From the NCBI GenBank assembly GCA_003163855.1, contig PLRJ01000044.1:1-64000 (forward strand): a stretch of 64,000 bases of DNA. The letters are read 5' to 3'. The DNA comes from Bryobacterales bacterium (lineage in GTDB: Bacteria > Acidobacteriota > Terriglobia > Bryobacterales > Bryobacteraceae). Shown piece by piece: positions 35,930-44,648 of the stretch. The notes beneath the pieces were generated by a model. It saw only the letters and a program-made list of their open reading frames with translations. It searched no databases and was not told where the DNA came from. Each line of letters opens with the position of its first letter. Positions within the stretch are counted from its first letter, which is position 1. A program made the position numbers and the translations under genes.

Positions 35930-37048
35930 ATGTCATCAGCAGCCCCCACCGCACTTCCAGACTTTTACGTTCCTTATAGCGACTCGGTTGAAGTCAGGAT
36001 TCTGGACGAGGAGAACACCATCAACGAACTGACCGCGGCTATGCGGGGCATCTCGGAAAAATTAAACGACCGGAGCCGCCACGCCGCACGCACAGTTCAT
36101 GCTAAGAGCCACGGACTTTTGAAAGGCGTATTCGAGGTATATAAGAATCTGCCCGCCGTGGTCAGCCAAGGCCTATTCGCCAAGTCACAAGCTTACCCGG
36201 TGGTAATGCGCTTCTCTACGAATCCAGGCGACATCCTGCCTGACAGCATTTCCACTCCACGCGGTCTGGCCATCAAAATACTGGGCATTGAAGGCCAGGA
36301 GATGGTGCCCGAACACGCGGGCTCCGCAACGCAGGACTTTGTTTGCGTGAATGCCCCTGTTTTTTCCGCTCCCGACGCGGCTGGCTTTCTGGAACAGGTT
36401 AAAACGCTGGCAGATCATGTGACTGACTCGCAGGCCATTAAGCAGATCGTTTCCACGGCTGCACGCGTTACTGAAAGCGCCATTGAATCGACCGGCCATA
36501 AGAGCGGGTTTCTGCTTGGTTTCGGCCATCCCGAAACCCACCCGCTGGGAGAAACGTTCTATACACAGACGCCGATTCGCTACGGCGAGTACATAGCGAA
36601 GGTTTGCATTGCTCCGTTGTCGCTGAATCTCAGTGAACTTGCGGGTCAGCACGTTGCTATCGGCGATCGTTTCTCAGCACTGCGCGACACGATTGTTCGC
36701 TTCTTCGAGACCGAGACCGCCGTCTGGGAAGTACGGGTGCAACTTTGTACCAATCTGACGACTATGCCGATAGAAGACGCTTCTGTCGAATGGCCGGAAA
36801 GCGAGAGCCCTTACTTTCCGGTGGCAAGCATCACGGTTCATCCGCAGAACGCTTACAGCGCTGAGCGGCGTTTATATTTCGACGAGAGGCTGTCCTTTAA
36901 TCCGTGGCATGCGCTGGCCGCGCACCGGCCATTGGGAAATATTATGCGGGCTCGGCGGCAGGTTTACGCCATGTCGACCCAATATCGCCACAGCGCCAAT
37001 GGCCAGCCGATGGTTGAGCCGAAAATTGCCAGCGATATTCCCGATTAG
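35930..37048 (+). CDS. Catalase-family heme protein (short, SrpA-like)
   Basis: About 372 residues, clearly shorter than classical catalases (about 480 or more), of the catalase-related group. Shared landmarks are the distal histidine in TVHAKSHGLLKG, RFSTNPGDILPDSISTPRGLAIKI, QDFVCVNAPVF, and the proximal region MRARRQVYAMSTQYR, whose tyrosine would ligate heme. The short members studied have peroxidase or weak catalase activity. The start is uncertain: a GTG at 35906 would add eight residues, and I prefer the ATG. No signal peptide is obvious. It stands alone between two minus-strand genes. Confidence 0.82.
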   Translation: MSSAAPTALPDFYVPYSDSVEVRILDEENTINELTAAMRGISEKLNDRSRHAARTVHAKSHGLLKGVFEVYKNLPAVVSQGLFAKSQAYPVVMRFSTNPGDILPDSISTPRGLAIKILGIEGQEMVPEHAGSATQDFVCVNAPVFSAPDAAGFLEQVKTLADHVTDSQAIKQIVSTAARVTESAIESTGHKSGFLLGFGHPETHPLGETFYTQTPIRYGEYIAKVCIAPLSLNLSELAGQHVAIGDRFSALRDTIVRFFETETAVWEVRVQLCTNLTTMPIEDASVEWPESESPYFPVASITVHPQNAYSAERRLYFDERLSFNPWHALAAHRPLGNIMRARRQVYAMSTQYRHSANGQPMVEPKIASDIPD

Positions 37049-37161
37049 CCGCCGATTGGGCCGAATTATGCTGCTTGCGCGGATGGTCGAGAGCTTGCAT
37101 CATGAGCGTCGCTAGCAGCAGACAAGCAGCGCCAGGGAGATAGTGAATATGACTTTGCTAT

Positions 37162-38871
37162 TCACTGATGGTGGGCGCCTTCGATTACGGTGATGACCTG
37201 ATTGACAGACACGCCGGTCAGTTTGTCGATGATTCCGCTGGGCCAGTGCACTTCCACGTCTGCTTTAATTGCTTTTGCGCAGCCGAAGTGTATTTTCAGG
37301 TCGCTTTGGGAAATGTAGCTGCCGCCGCTGCGTACTTCGTCCATCTGCTGGTGCTCGCCTTCGGGCTTACACAAGACGCGCGCGCCGATGCCGGAACGGT
37401 TCGATTTTACGCCAACGGTCTTTACCGCCAGCCAGTTATTTTTCAGCGTGCTTTGGCAATGCAGCAGTTGGGGAACGTCGTTAACGCAGTTCACTACAAC
37501 GTCCAGGTTACCGTCGTTGTCGAAGTCGCCGATGGCGCAGCCGCGCGCCGGCACGGTCTCCTGAATTCCAGGTCCAGCCTGCAGTGATACGTCTTCAAAT
37601 TTACCGTTGCCGAGGTTTCGGTAGAGCACTTTTCGCTCGCGATAGCCGGATTCGCTGGCTTTCTCGCGAACCTCGGGATAGACGTGTCCGTTGCACGTGA
37701 GTATATCGGGCCAGCCATCGTTATCGAAATCGAGAAAGGCGGCGCCCCATCCAAGGAAGCGGGTGTTGCGGCCCAGGCCGGCTTGAAAGGTCATGTCTTC
37801 GAAATTGTCGTTGCCGAGGTTGCGGTAGAGAGTTGAAGTGTCGCCGGCGAAGTTGGTTTTTAGAATTTCCAGGCGGCCATTGCCGAAAACGTCGGCGGCG
37901 GATACGCCCATGCCGGCCTGGGTTTTGCCGTCGGCGCCGAAGGCCACGCCCGATTCCAAAGCGATGTCGGTAAAGGTGCCGTCGTGATTGTTCTTGAATA
38001 AGGCGGATGGGGCGGAATCGTCAGCGACGTAGATATCGGGCCAGCCGTCGTTATCGAAATCGCCAACCAGAACGCCCAGGCCGTAGGTGCCCTGCTTCTT
38101 CAGGATGCCGGCCTTTGCGCTGACGTCGGTAAATGTGCCGTTGCCATTATTGTGGAACAGGATGTCTTTACCGCCTTCGAGACCGGGCGGGCCGCAGGCG
38201 ACGGTAAGCCCCTCGTACAGACAGGGACCGCTCTCCGGCAAGGGTGCGGTCTTCAAATCGAAGTCTATATAGTTTGCTACGTACAGATCGAGATGGCCGT
38301 CGCGATCGTAATCGAGAAAGGCGCAGCCGGTGTTCCAGCGTTTGAGCCCGGTGGTGGTTCTGGTGGTGACACCGGCTTTTGCTGCGACATCAGTGAAGGT
38401 GCCGTTGCCGTTGTTATGCCAGAGGGCGCAATCGCCCCAATAACTGACGAAGAGATCGACATGGCCGTCGTTGTCATAGTCGCCGGCGCACACGCCTTGG
38501 CCCCAGCCGGTGCGGGCGACCCCGGCTTTCAGGGTGACGTCGGTAAAGGTGCCGTCGCGATTGTTTTTGTAGAGGCGGCTGACCGGCTGGCCGCCCTTGG
38601 GAAATGTGGTTTCGAAGCGGGTGCCGTTGACCAGGAAGATGTCGAGCCAGCCGTCATCGTCGTAATCGACAAAGGCGACGCCGCAGCCGGTGGTTTCAAG
38701 CAGGTATTTGTTGCTGGCTTCGGCGCCGAAGATGGTTTTCTGATTCAAGCCGGCGCTTTGGGCGACGTTAATGAACTGAACGCCGAGTCCGGTGTCGGCC
38801 AGCAGTGAATCGAGCCAGAAAACGGGCAGGGCGGCAGAGAGGGAACGGACAAAAGTTCGTCGCGAGAACAT
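37162..38871 (-). CDS. FG-GAP/VCBS repeat protein with ASPIC/UnbV domain (CRTAC1-like)
   Basis: A 569-residue exported protein. The N-terminus MFSRRTFVRSLSAALPVFWL is a Tat-type signal. The body is a propeller of Ca2+-binding FG-GAP/VCBS repeats, each with a D-x-D-x-D-G-type loop (VDYDDDGWLDIFLVN, GDYDNDGHVDLFV, LDYDRDGHLDLYVAN and others). The last ~100 residues form an ASPIC/UnbV domain (NWLAVKTVGVKSNRSGIGARV... VHWPSGIIDKLTGV). Function is unproven. Such proteins are frequent in Acidobacteria and Planctomycetes beside TPR proteins and TonB systems. It is 5 bp downstream of the TPR gene and paralogous to the protein at 40211-41968. Confidence 0.88.
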   Translation of the reverse strand: MFSRRTFVRSLSAALPVFWLDSLLADTGLGVQFINVAQSAGLNQKTIFGAEASNKYLLETTGCGVAFVDYDDDGWLDIFLVNGTRFETTFPKGGQPVSRLYKNNRDGTFTDVTLKAGVARTGWGQGVCAGDYDNDGHVDLFVSYWGDCALWHNNGNGTFTDVAAKAGVTTRTTTGLKRWNTGCAFLDYDRDGHLDLYVANYIDFDLKTAPLPESGPCLYEGLTVACGPPGLEGGKDILFHNNGNGTFTDVSAKAGILKKQGTYGLGVLVGDFDNDGWPDIYVADDSAPSALFKNNHDGTFTDIALESGVAFGADGKTQAGMGVSAADVFGNGRLEILKTNFAGDTSTLYRNLGNDNFEDMTFQAGLGRNTRFLGWGAAFLDFDNDGWPDILTCNGHVYPEVREKASESGYRERKVLYRNLGNGKFEDVSLQAGPGIQETVPARGCAIGDFDNDGNLDVVVNCVNDVPQLLHCQSTLKNNWLAVKTVGVKSNRSGIGARVLCKPEGEHQQMDEVRSGGSYISQSDLKIHFGCAKAIKADVEVHWPSGIIDKLTGVSVNQVITVIEGAHHQ

Positions 38872-38876
38872 AGCGG

Positions 38877-40151
38877 CTATTGCGGCTTACTCATGGTCCC
38901 GGTTGCCATGGGCTTGGGCATGATGCCGCCGCGCATTCCCTGCTCGAGCGAGTTGGTGAGCTGGGCGTCTTTTTCGCGCTTTAGCTTTGCACCGATAGCG
39001 AAAGCTTCGTCGCTGCCCGCTTTGTCGCCTTTGATTCGCAGGATCTGCGCCAGCGTATTGTAGGGGCCGGGAGTTGAGGGATCGAGTTTAATGGCGGCGC
39101 GCAATTCAGGAACGGCGGCGTCCAGATCGCCGCTCTGTTTCAAGGCGATGCCCATCATGTAATGCGCTTCGGCATACTGGGGGCGGATGGCGAGGGCGGC
39201 TTTCATCTCAGAGATGGTTGCGGGAAAATCGCCAAGCTGCCAGTTAGTGATGCCGAGGGTGTAGTGGGCTTCGGCTTGCGAGGGATCGAGCGCCAGGGCT
39301 GCGCGAAATTCTCTTTGCGCGGCCTCCAACTGGTCCTGCATTTTTAGTGCAATGCCGAGATCGTAATGGGCCGCCACTGAGTCTTTATTGATGTTCAAAG
39401 CTTCACGATACGCCTGCTCTGATTTAGCGTACTCGCCCATTTTCAGATATGCGTAACCGAGGTTCATGCGTGCCGCTTCGTTGTTCTGGTTGTGTTGGAG
39501 GACGGTTTGCGCCTGTTGTATGGCTTCTTCCGGCTTACGTGTTTCAATCAGCAGAACGGCGTAGTTGTCACGAAGCGTGTCGTCGGCAGGGTTCGCGTCC
39601 GCGGCCTGTTTCATTGCTTCGACGGCGGCGGCCAAGTCGTTCTTGCGCTGGCAGGCGACGGCGAGTTCCTGCCAGGCTTCGGAGTGTTTGGGGTCGAGCG
39701 CGACGGCAGCTTTTAACTCGGAAATGGCGCTGTCGAATTTGTCGAGTTCGAAATAGCCGGAACCCAGACGGTAACGGTAATCGTAGTTAGCAGGCTCGAT
39801 TTGAACGGCCTTCTGCATTTCAGCAATGGCGTTGGCGGAATCCCTGGTGAGCCACAGCGCGACGCCCAGGTGGTAGTGAGCAAGAGCGTTTCGTTGGTCA
39901 AGGGCGATAGCTTTTCGGAAGTGCTCAACGGCGTCGAGCTGGTCGCTGGCGGCGGCGTAGAGGAAGCCCAGGCGGTCTTCGCTGGCGCTGGTGCCAGGTT
40001 GGGCAGCCCCGTTGCGCAGGGCTTCGCCTGCATGTTGGGGATCGCCGGCGCGGAGCAAAGCTTCGGCCTTGTCGGCCCATTCGGTTTGGGTTTGCGCCCA
40101 GGAGGCTTGGGCCAGGGCGACGGCGCAGATGATTTTTAGAACGTGCTTCAA
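38877..40151 (-). CDS. Exported tetratricopeptide-repeat protein
   Basis: 424 residues: a signal peptide (MKHVLKIICAVALAQASWAQ) followed by about ten TPR units covering nearly the whole protein. Examples are AEHFRKAIALDQRNALAHYHLGVALW, EAYREALNINKDSVAAHYDLGIALK and AIKLDPSTPGPYNTLAQIL. The end is Met/Pro-rich. TPR superhelices bind other proteins, and the cotranscribed ASPIC/UnbV protein 5 bp downstream is the obvious candidate partner. It is divergent from the second ASPIC/UnbV gene across a 59-bp gap, so one short promoter region may coordinate all three. Confidence 0.88.
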   Translation of the reverse strand: MKHVLKIICAVALAQASWAQTQTEWADKAEALLRAGDPQHAGEALRNGAAQPGTSASEDRLGFLYAAASDQLDAVEHFRKAIALDQRNALAHYHLGVALWLTRDSANAIAEMQKAVQIEPANYDYRYRLGSGYFELDKFDSAISELKAAVALDPKHSEAWQELAVACQRKNDLAAAVEAMKQAADANPADDTLRDNYAVLLIETRKPEEAIQQAQTVLQHNQNNEAARMNLGYAYLKMGEYAKSEQAYREALNINKDSVAAHYDLGIALKMQDQLEAAQREFRAALALDPSQAEAHYTLGITNWQLGDFPATISEMKAALAIRPQYAEAHYMMGIALKQSGDLDAAVPELRAAIKLDPSTPGPYNTLAQILRIKGDKAGSDEAFAIGAKLKREKDAQLTNSLEQGMRGGIMPKPMATGTMSKPQ

Positions 40152-40210
40152 GGTCTCAGATTTATTGTCGCTTGCGGTGATGGCAAGAATGAAGGCGGTA
40201 GACTGCTGGT

Positions 40211-41968
40211 TTGAGTACCCTGTCGCGTAGAACGGTTTTGTCTAGTCTTCTGGCCGCCCCTGTTGCCGGCGCATTTCAAGGCGTTTCGTCCCGGGTTGTG
40301 AAGCCACAGCCGAAGGGGAAGTTCTCCGGGCTGCCCTTTCATGCGAAGTTTACCGATATAGCGCCGGCGGCCGGACTGCATGCACCATTGATCTACGGGC
40401 CGCCGGATCACAAGACGTTCATTATCGAGACGGTTGCGTGCGGCTGCGCGTTCATCGATTTCGATAACGATGGCTGGCTGGATATTTTTCTGTTGAACGG
40501 TACACGCTTGGAGGGCGCGCCGGAAGGAACGTCCAACAAGCTTTATAAGAATAATCGTGACGGCACGTTCAGCGACGTGACCGCGAAGGCGGGACTGGCT
40601 GGAACCGGGTGGGCATCGGGCGTTACCGTTGGTGACTTTAACAACGACGGAAACGACGATTTGTTTCTGACGTATTGGGGACAGAACGTGCTGTATCGCA
40701 ACAATGGCGACGGCACCTTTACCGATGTGACCGAACACTCGGGGCTGCTGCATGAAGGCAAGCGCTGGGGAGCGGGCTGCACCTTTATCGATTACGATCG
40801 CGATGGGCGGTTGGACTTGTTTGTCGCCAACTACCTTGAGTTTGAGCCGAACCGCATTCCGAAACCGGGCGAGAGCACTTTTTGCAACTGGAAGGGGATA
40901 CCGGTGAACTGCGGACCTAAAGGTCTGCCGCCCGGCTATGTCTCGCTGTATCACAACAACGGCGACGGGACCTTTACCGACGTTAGTGAGAAGTCAGGCG
41001 TGGCGAAATGCAAGGGCAGTTACTGTATGACGACGGTTGCGGCGGATTTCGATAATGACGGCTGGCCTGATTTGTATGTGGCTTGCGACTCGACTCCGAG
41101 TTTCCTTTTGAAAAACAACCATGACGGCACTTTTACCGACGTTGGATTGGAGACTGGGGTCGCTTTAAACGAGGACGGGATGGAGCAGGCGGGTATGGGC
41201 CTCGGAATCGGAGACTACAACCTGGATGGCAACCTCGATATTTTAAAGACCCACTTTGCGGATGACACAGCGGTGCTTTATAGGAATGATGGCAAGGGCA
41301 ACTTTGAGGATGTGACCAATTCAGTGGGACTCGGGGTTGAGACCCGGTACATCAGTTGGGGGGCGGGGATGTTCGATCTTGATAACGACGGCAACCCCGA
41401 CCTGTTCTGGGTGACCGGCAGTGTATATCCGGAGATAGAGAAGACTCTGCCGAACTATCCGTTTAAGAGTCCGCGGATATTGTTCCGCAACCTGGGTGAC
41501 GGCAAATTCGAAGAGTTGATGGACCAGGCGGGGACCGGTGTGACGACTCCGCACGCCAGTCGCGGCGCGGCGTTTGGCGATTTTGATAATGACGGCGACG
41601 TTGATGTACTGATTCTGAACTTGAACGAGCCGCCGTCGCTGCTGCGCAATGATGTCAGCGGCACGAACCACTGGTTGAAGGTGAAGCTGATAGGCGTGAA
41701 ATCGAATCGCAGCGCGATTGGGGCCCGGGTGACGGCACATTATGGAGGAAAGATGCAGGCTCAGGAAGTGACGGCGCAGGCGAGTTTTTATTCCGCCAAC
41801 GATTTGCGCGTTCACTTTGGATTAGGGACGGCGCAGACGGTGAATTTAGATATTCGCTGGCCCAACGGAAGTGTGGAGAAAATTGCGAATGCTCCGGTTG
41901 ACCGATTATTGACTGTCAGAGAAGGGGCGGGAATTGTGAAAAATGAAGCGCCGCAGAAACGTTCGTAG
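40211..41968 (+). CDS. Second FG-GAP/ASPIC-UnbV (CRTAC1-like) protein
   Basis: A 585-residue paralogue of the protein at 37162-38871. It begins at a TTG codon with a Tat-like STLSRRTVLSSLLAAPVAGAF signal. Several Asp-rich VCBS repeats follow, including IDFDNDGWLDIFLLN, GDFNNDGNDDLFL, IDYDRDGRLDLFVANY and GDFDNDGDVDVLILN, then a C-terminal ASPIC/UnbV domain (HWLKVKLIGVKSNRSAIGARV ... DIRWPNGSVEKIANAPVDR). The repeats and order match the first copy closely, pointing to local duplication. The FecR-like gene follows after 3 bp. Confidence 0.87.
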   Translation: MSTLSRRTVLSSLLAAPVAGAFQGVSSRVVKPQPKGKFSGLPFHAKFTDIAPAAGLHAPLIYGPPDHKTFIIETVACGCAFIDFDNDGWLDIFLLNGTRLEGAPEGTSNKLYKNNRDGTFSDVTAKAGLAGTGWASGVTVGDFNNDGNDDLFLTYWGQNVLYRNNGDGTFTDVTEHSGLLHEGKRWGAGCTFIDYDRDGRLDLFVANYLEFEPNRIPKPGESTFCNWKGIPVNCGPKGLPPGYVSLYHNNGDGTFTDVSEKSGVAKCKGSYCMTTVAADFDNDGWPDLYVACDSTPSFLLKNNHDGTFTDVGLETGVALNEDGMEQAGMGLGIGDYNLDGNLDILKTHFADDTAVLYRNDGKGNFEDVTNSVGLGVETRYISWGAGMFDLDNDGNPDLFWVTGSVYPEIEKTLPNYPFKSPRILFRNLGDGKFEELMDQAGTGVTTPHASRGAAFGDFDNDGDVDVLILNLNEPPSLLRNDVSGTNHWLKVKLIGVKSNRSAIGARVTAHYGGKMQAQEVTAQASFYSANDLRVHFGLGTAQTVNLDIRWPNGSVEKIANAPVDRLLTVREGAGIVKNEAPQKRS

Positions 41969-41971
41969 TTA

Positions 41972-42727
41972 ATGCTGAAACCCAGCGCGAGGGCGGCACG
42001 TCCGAGTCATGATCGTTTCATGCGCCCCTATATTTGCGCCTTTGCCATGCTTTCGCTGAATGCGGCGGCGCAGTCTCCCGACCCGGCCGTAATGCAGCCT
42101 TACGAAGCTCGCGCCGTGGAAGTGTCGGGTGAAGTGAATCGGTCGATTGATAGCCAGCCCTGGGCTCTGTCTAAAGGCGAACATGTTCCGGTAAGGCAAA
42201 TTATCACAACCGGCAGGGATGGCTCGGCGTCGTTCGTGGTCGCGGGCGGCAGCGGATTCGAGATGTTTAGTAACTCCAAAGTTGTATTCCGCCAGAACAC
42301 GGCGCGCGCCGGCGACTTGCTGGATGTAGTTGCCGGGCGCGTGCGGGTGCGTTTGCACCCGATGGCCGGGCAACTGCAGCAGCGTGTGTTTACCCCCGTG
42401 GCAGCTATCTCAGCGAGCGCTCCGGCACTCATCTCCATAGCTGTAGATGAAGATACGAATGTACGCATCGACGTGCTTGAGGGTGAGATAAAGGTGCAGC
42501 ATCTGTTGTTGCCGCGTAACGAGCCCACGCTTGTGCGGGCGGTAGATGCGATTCTGGTAGAGCGCAACCAACAACTCTCGCGGCGGCTGGATCGCGGCTC
42601 TTTGTATCGCTATACGGTGAAGCCATTACACGATCTATGGACAGCGGTGTCACCTAGTCACGGGCGGGCGGGTGAGCCGATTGAAGGGAACAAACTAGTT
42701 TCATCGCGAGTGCAGTTTCCCTTGTAA
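41972..42727 (+). CDS. Secreted FecR-like domain protein
   Basis: 251 residues with an N-terminal export signal (the hydrophobic part RPYICAFAMLSLNAAAQ could also start at the ATG at 42020). The central region resembles a FecR domain: VEVSGEVNRS, GEHVPVRQIITTGRDGSASFVVAGGSGFEMFSNS, and DLLDVVAGRVRVRL, then a second strand-rich part with VRIDVLEGEIKVQ. Unlike true FecR it has no inner-membrane helix after a cytoplasmic tail and no adjacent sigma factor, so it is a secreted or periplasmic variant rather than an anti-sigma factor. Likely cotranscribed with the upstream ASPIC/UnbV gene. Confidence 0.72.
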   Translation: MLKPSARAARPSHDRFMRPYICAFAMLSLNAAAQSPDPAVMQPYEARAVEVSGEVNRSIDSQPWALSKGEHVPVRQIITTGRDGSASFVVAGGSGFEMFSNSKVVFRQNTARAGDLLDVVAGRVRVRLHPMAGQLQQRVFTPVAAISASAPALISIAVDEDTNVRIDVLEGEIKVQHLLLPRNEPTLVRAVDAILVERNQQLSRRLDRGSLYRYTVKPLHDLWTAVSPSHGRAGEPIEGNKLVSSRVQFPL

Positions 42728-42790
42728 ACACCGTTTCTGTATTCGAATCGTAATGTTGTTCACATGCGTCCAATACGCAGGAGAACAAAC

Positions 42791-43747
42791 ATGAGAGCAC
42801 AATCAAAATCAACTACGAGGTTGCTGATGGTTCTGCTCGCCTCAGCGGCCTTAGGACTTGCCCAGACGAGCGGTTACCCGAACTACAATCAACCGAATCA
42901 CAATCCGGCAGGACCTGGAGCTGTGAACTACGTTGAAGGTGAGGTATCGCTGAACGGTCAGCCGCTGTCGCAGCAGTCAGTTGGTTCCATCACGCTGGCA
43001 CCAGGCCAGGATCTGAAAACTGGCAATGGATACGCGGAGGTTCTTCTCACCCCGGGCTCGTTTCTGCGACTTGGAAACGGGAGTGAAATACAGCTTGAAT
43101 CAGCCGGATTGGCCAATGCCCGTGTCCGTTTGCTGAGCGGATCGGGGCTGTTGGAAGTGGATCAACTGATAAAAGGCACTGACCTGAGTATTGATATGAA
43201 TCGGGACAGCGCACACGTTCTGAAGAACGGATTGTATGACTTCGACGACTCGGCCCAAGCGGTGAGAGTACTGGATGGAAAACTGAAGGTCGACTCCGCT
43301 GTGAGCAGCAAGGAAATCGGCAAAGACAATGAAATTCTATTTGCAAACGGCGACACCTTCAAGAAGACCGACTTTTCCGCCAGCCTGGTAAAGGACACGC
43401 CACTCTACACTTGGAGCCAAGCTCGCAGCCACCTTGAAGCACAGGAAAATTTGACGGCGGCGCAATATGCCAACAACTATGTTGCAGCGGGTCCCGGATG
43501 GTTTTGGGATCCGTACATGAACTTCTATGGGTTCTGGCCTGCTTCCGCTTACCTGTATAGCCCGTTTGGCTTTGGCTTCTATTCGCCGGCTTTCTTCGGT
43601 TACTACGGAGGCTATTATGGGCACCCTTGGCACTACTATGGCGGATTGCGCGCGGGGTATCGCGGCTATGTAGGCGGCACAGCGCATATCGCAGGCGGCT
43701 TCCATAGCGGTTTTGGCGGCGGTTTCCATGGCGGCGGACGTCGTTAA
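42791..43747 (+). CDS. FecR-like protein with Gly/Tyr-rich C-terminal tail
   Basis: 318 residues from the ATG at 42791, which has a good AGGAG ribosome site 8 bases upstream. The signal peptide ends near LGLAQ. The FecR-like domain (about 45-190) shows NYVEGEVSLNGQPL, LAPGQDLKTGNGYAEVLLTPGSFLRLGNGSEIQL and VRVLDGKLKVDS. The C-terminal third is strikingly rich in Tyr, Phe, Gly, Trp and His (YGFWPASAYLYSPFGFGFYSPAFFGYYGGYYGH) and ends in GGFHGGGRR. Such aromatic/glycine tails suggest a surface or low-complexity assembly role. It resembles the preceding gene in its FecR part, and a strong terminator follows. Confidence 0.77.
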   Translation: MRAQSKSTTRLLMVLLASAALGLAQTSGYPNYNQPNHNPAGPGAVNYVEGEVSLNGQPLSQQSVGSITLAPGQDLKTGNGYAEVLLTPGSFLRLGNGSEIQLESAGLANARVRLLSGSGLLEVDQLIKGTDLSIDMNRDSAHVLKNGLYDFDDSAQAVRVLDGKLKVDSAVSSKEIGKDNEILFANGDTFKKTDFSASLVKDTPLYTWSQARSHLEAQENLTAAQYANNYVAAGPGWFWDPYMNFYGFWPASAYLYSPFGFGFYSPAFFGYYGGYYGHPWHYYGGLRAGYRGYVGGTAHIAGGFHSGFGGGFHGGGRR

Positions 43748-43769
43748 ATTCAGCGATCAATAACGAACG

Positions 43770-43805
43770 AACACGGGACCGAGGCAACTTGGTCCCGTGT
43801 TTTTT
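43770..43805 (+). terminator. Rho-independent terminator
   Basis: A perfect stem of at least 10 bp, ACACGGGACC (43771-43780) with GGTCCCGTGT (43791-43800), a 10-base loop, and a following run of five T. It ends the FecR-like transcript 23 bases after the stop codon, before the next gene starts at 43830. It is the clearest intrinsic terminator in the window. Confidence 0.9.
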
Positions 43806-43829
43806 GCCGGCAACTTACAATAAATACGC

Positions 43830-44420
43830 ATGAAGCGAGCCACTTTTTATCACTTTTTTTTCGCTGCCGCGCTGGTTTCGACTATGATTCAGGCGGCGCG
43901 AGCACAAGCTCCTTCCAATAACAATTTACCGGCGATCGCGGGGGTTGAAAACCCGTGGGACGCGCGCATTATTATCGACGGCCTGATAAAAGACAACGAA
44001 CAGTTTCAGCCGATTTTGAACGGTCTGCATCCGCAGGATTGGATCGCAAAGGGCGCGTCGAGTGTTTATATACAGCAATGGCAGCAAGCAGTCCAGCAGA
44101 ATAAGGATGTGGTTACGACGGCGAAGATGCTGCTTCAGAAGAGCGATTCGCTCTCGCTTGCTTTAGATAATTACTTTCGTCTGGAAGCATTGGAAGTAAC
44201 ATCCCGTTCGTTGGAGGAAGGCATACGGCGTTATGCCGATAGAGCGACGGCTGACCAACTGGGCGCGTTGATCGCCAGGAACTTTTCGGCGCGCGAACGC
44301 TTTCGCGACTACATAGAGAGTTTGGCGACGAGCACGGAGCAGAATTACAAGGTGGCCGACGCGGAGGCGCAGCGCTGCCGCGCTATGATCAGCAAAGAAC
44401 CGGCCCCAAAGAAGCGTTAG
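43830..44420 (+). CDS. Secreted helical protein of unknown function
   Basis: 196 residues with a signal peptide (MKRATFYHFFFAAALVSTMIQAARAQ). The mature part is predominantly alpha-helical with no cysteine pair or membrane segment. It reads as a bundle (NPWDARIIIDGLIKDNEQFQPIL..., VYIQQWQQAVQQNKDVVTTAKMLLQK, LEEGIRRYADRATADQLGALIARN). I do not recognise a family. Its start lies 24 bp after the strong terminator, so its promoter must overlap that hairpin region or it depends on readthrough. The small zinc-finger gene follows after 8 bp. Confidence 0.65.
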   Translation: MKRATFYHFFFAAALVSTMIQAARAQAPSNNNLPAIAGVENPWDARIIIDGLIKDNEQFQPILNGLHPQDWIAKGASSVYIQQWQQAVQQNKDVVTTAKMLLQKSDSLSLALDNYFRLEALEVTSRSLEEGIRRYADRATADQLGALIARNFSARERFRDYIESLATSTEQNYKVADAEAQRCRAMISKEPAPKKR

Positions 44421-44428
44421 AGCAAGTA

Positions 44429-44647
44429 ATGGAAACAACTACGTTCGCCTGTTCAATTTGCGGTGAGGCATCGCACCGTATTTGCACGTTCTGTACTAAA
44501 GATGCGTGCGGCAATCACTTGTGCCAGCGGTGTTTGCGCTGCAGCGACTGCTGTTTATGCGAGAGTCCTTCTTCAGGAAGCGAAGAAGAAGCGGAGCAAG
44601 TGAAGATGGATGATACAGAAAGGGCAAAGCCGTTTTTGGCTAGCTGA
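44429..44647 (+). CDS. Small cysteine-rich zinc-binding protein
   Basis: 72 residues. The first 45 contain eleven cysteines and two histidines in CxxC pairs (CSICGEASHRICTFC, CGNHLCQRCLRCSDCCLC), a B-box/RING-like zinc-ribbon arrangement able to bind two zinc ions. The tail is acidic and probably disordered. It has no export signal although the upstream gene encodes a secreted protein. Function is unknown. The pattern resembles small bacterial proteins sometimes described as B-box zinc finger proteins. Composition and Cys spacing make a real gene likely. Confidence 0.68.
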   Translation: METTTFACSICGEASHRICTFCTKDACGNHLCQRCLRCSDCCLCESPSSGSEEEAEQVKMDDTERAKPFLAS

Positions 44648-44648
44648 A

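Noticed and set aside
38152-38808. A Val/Ala/Asp-rich plus-strand frame opposite the first ASPIC/UnbV gene
   Set aside because: Its repetitiveness merely mirrors the DNA repeats that encode the VCBS units on the other strand.
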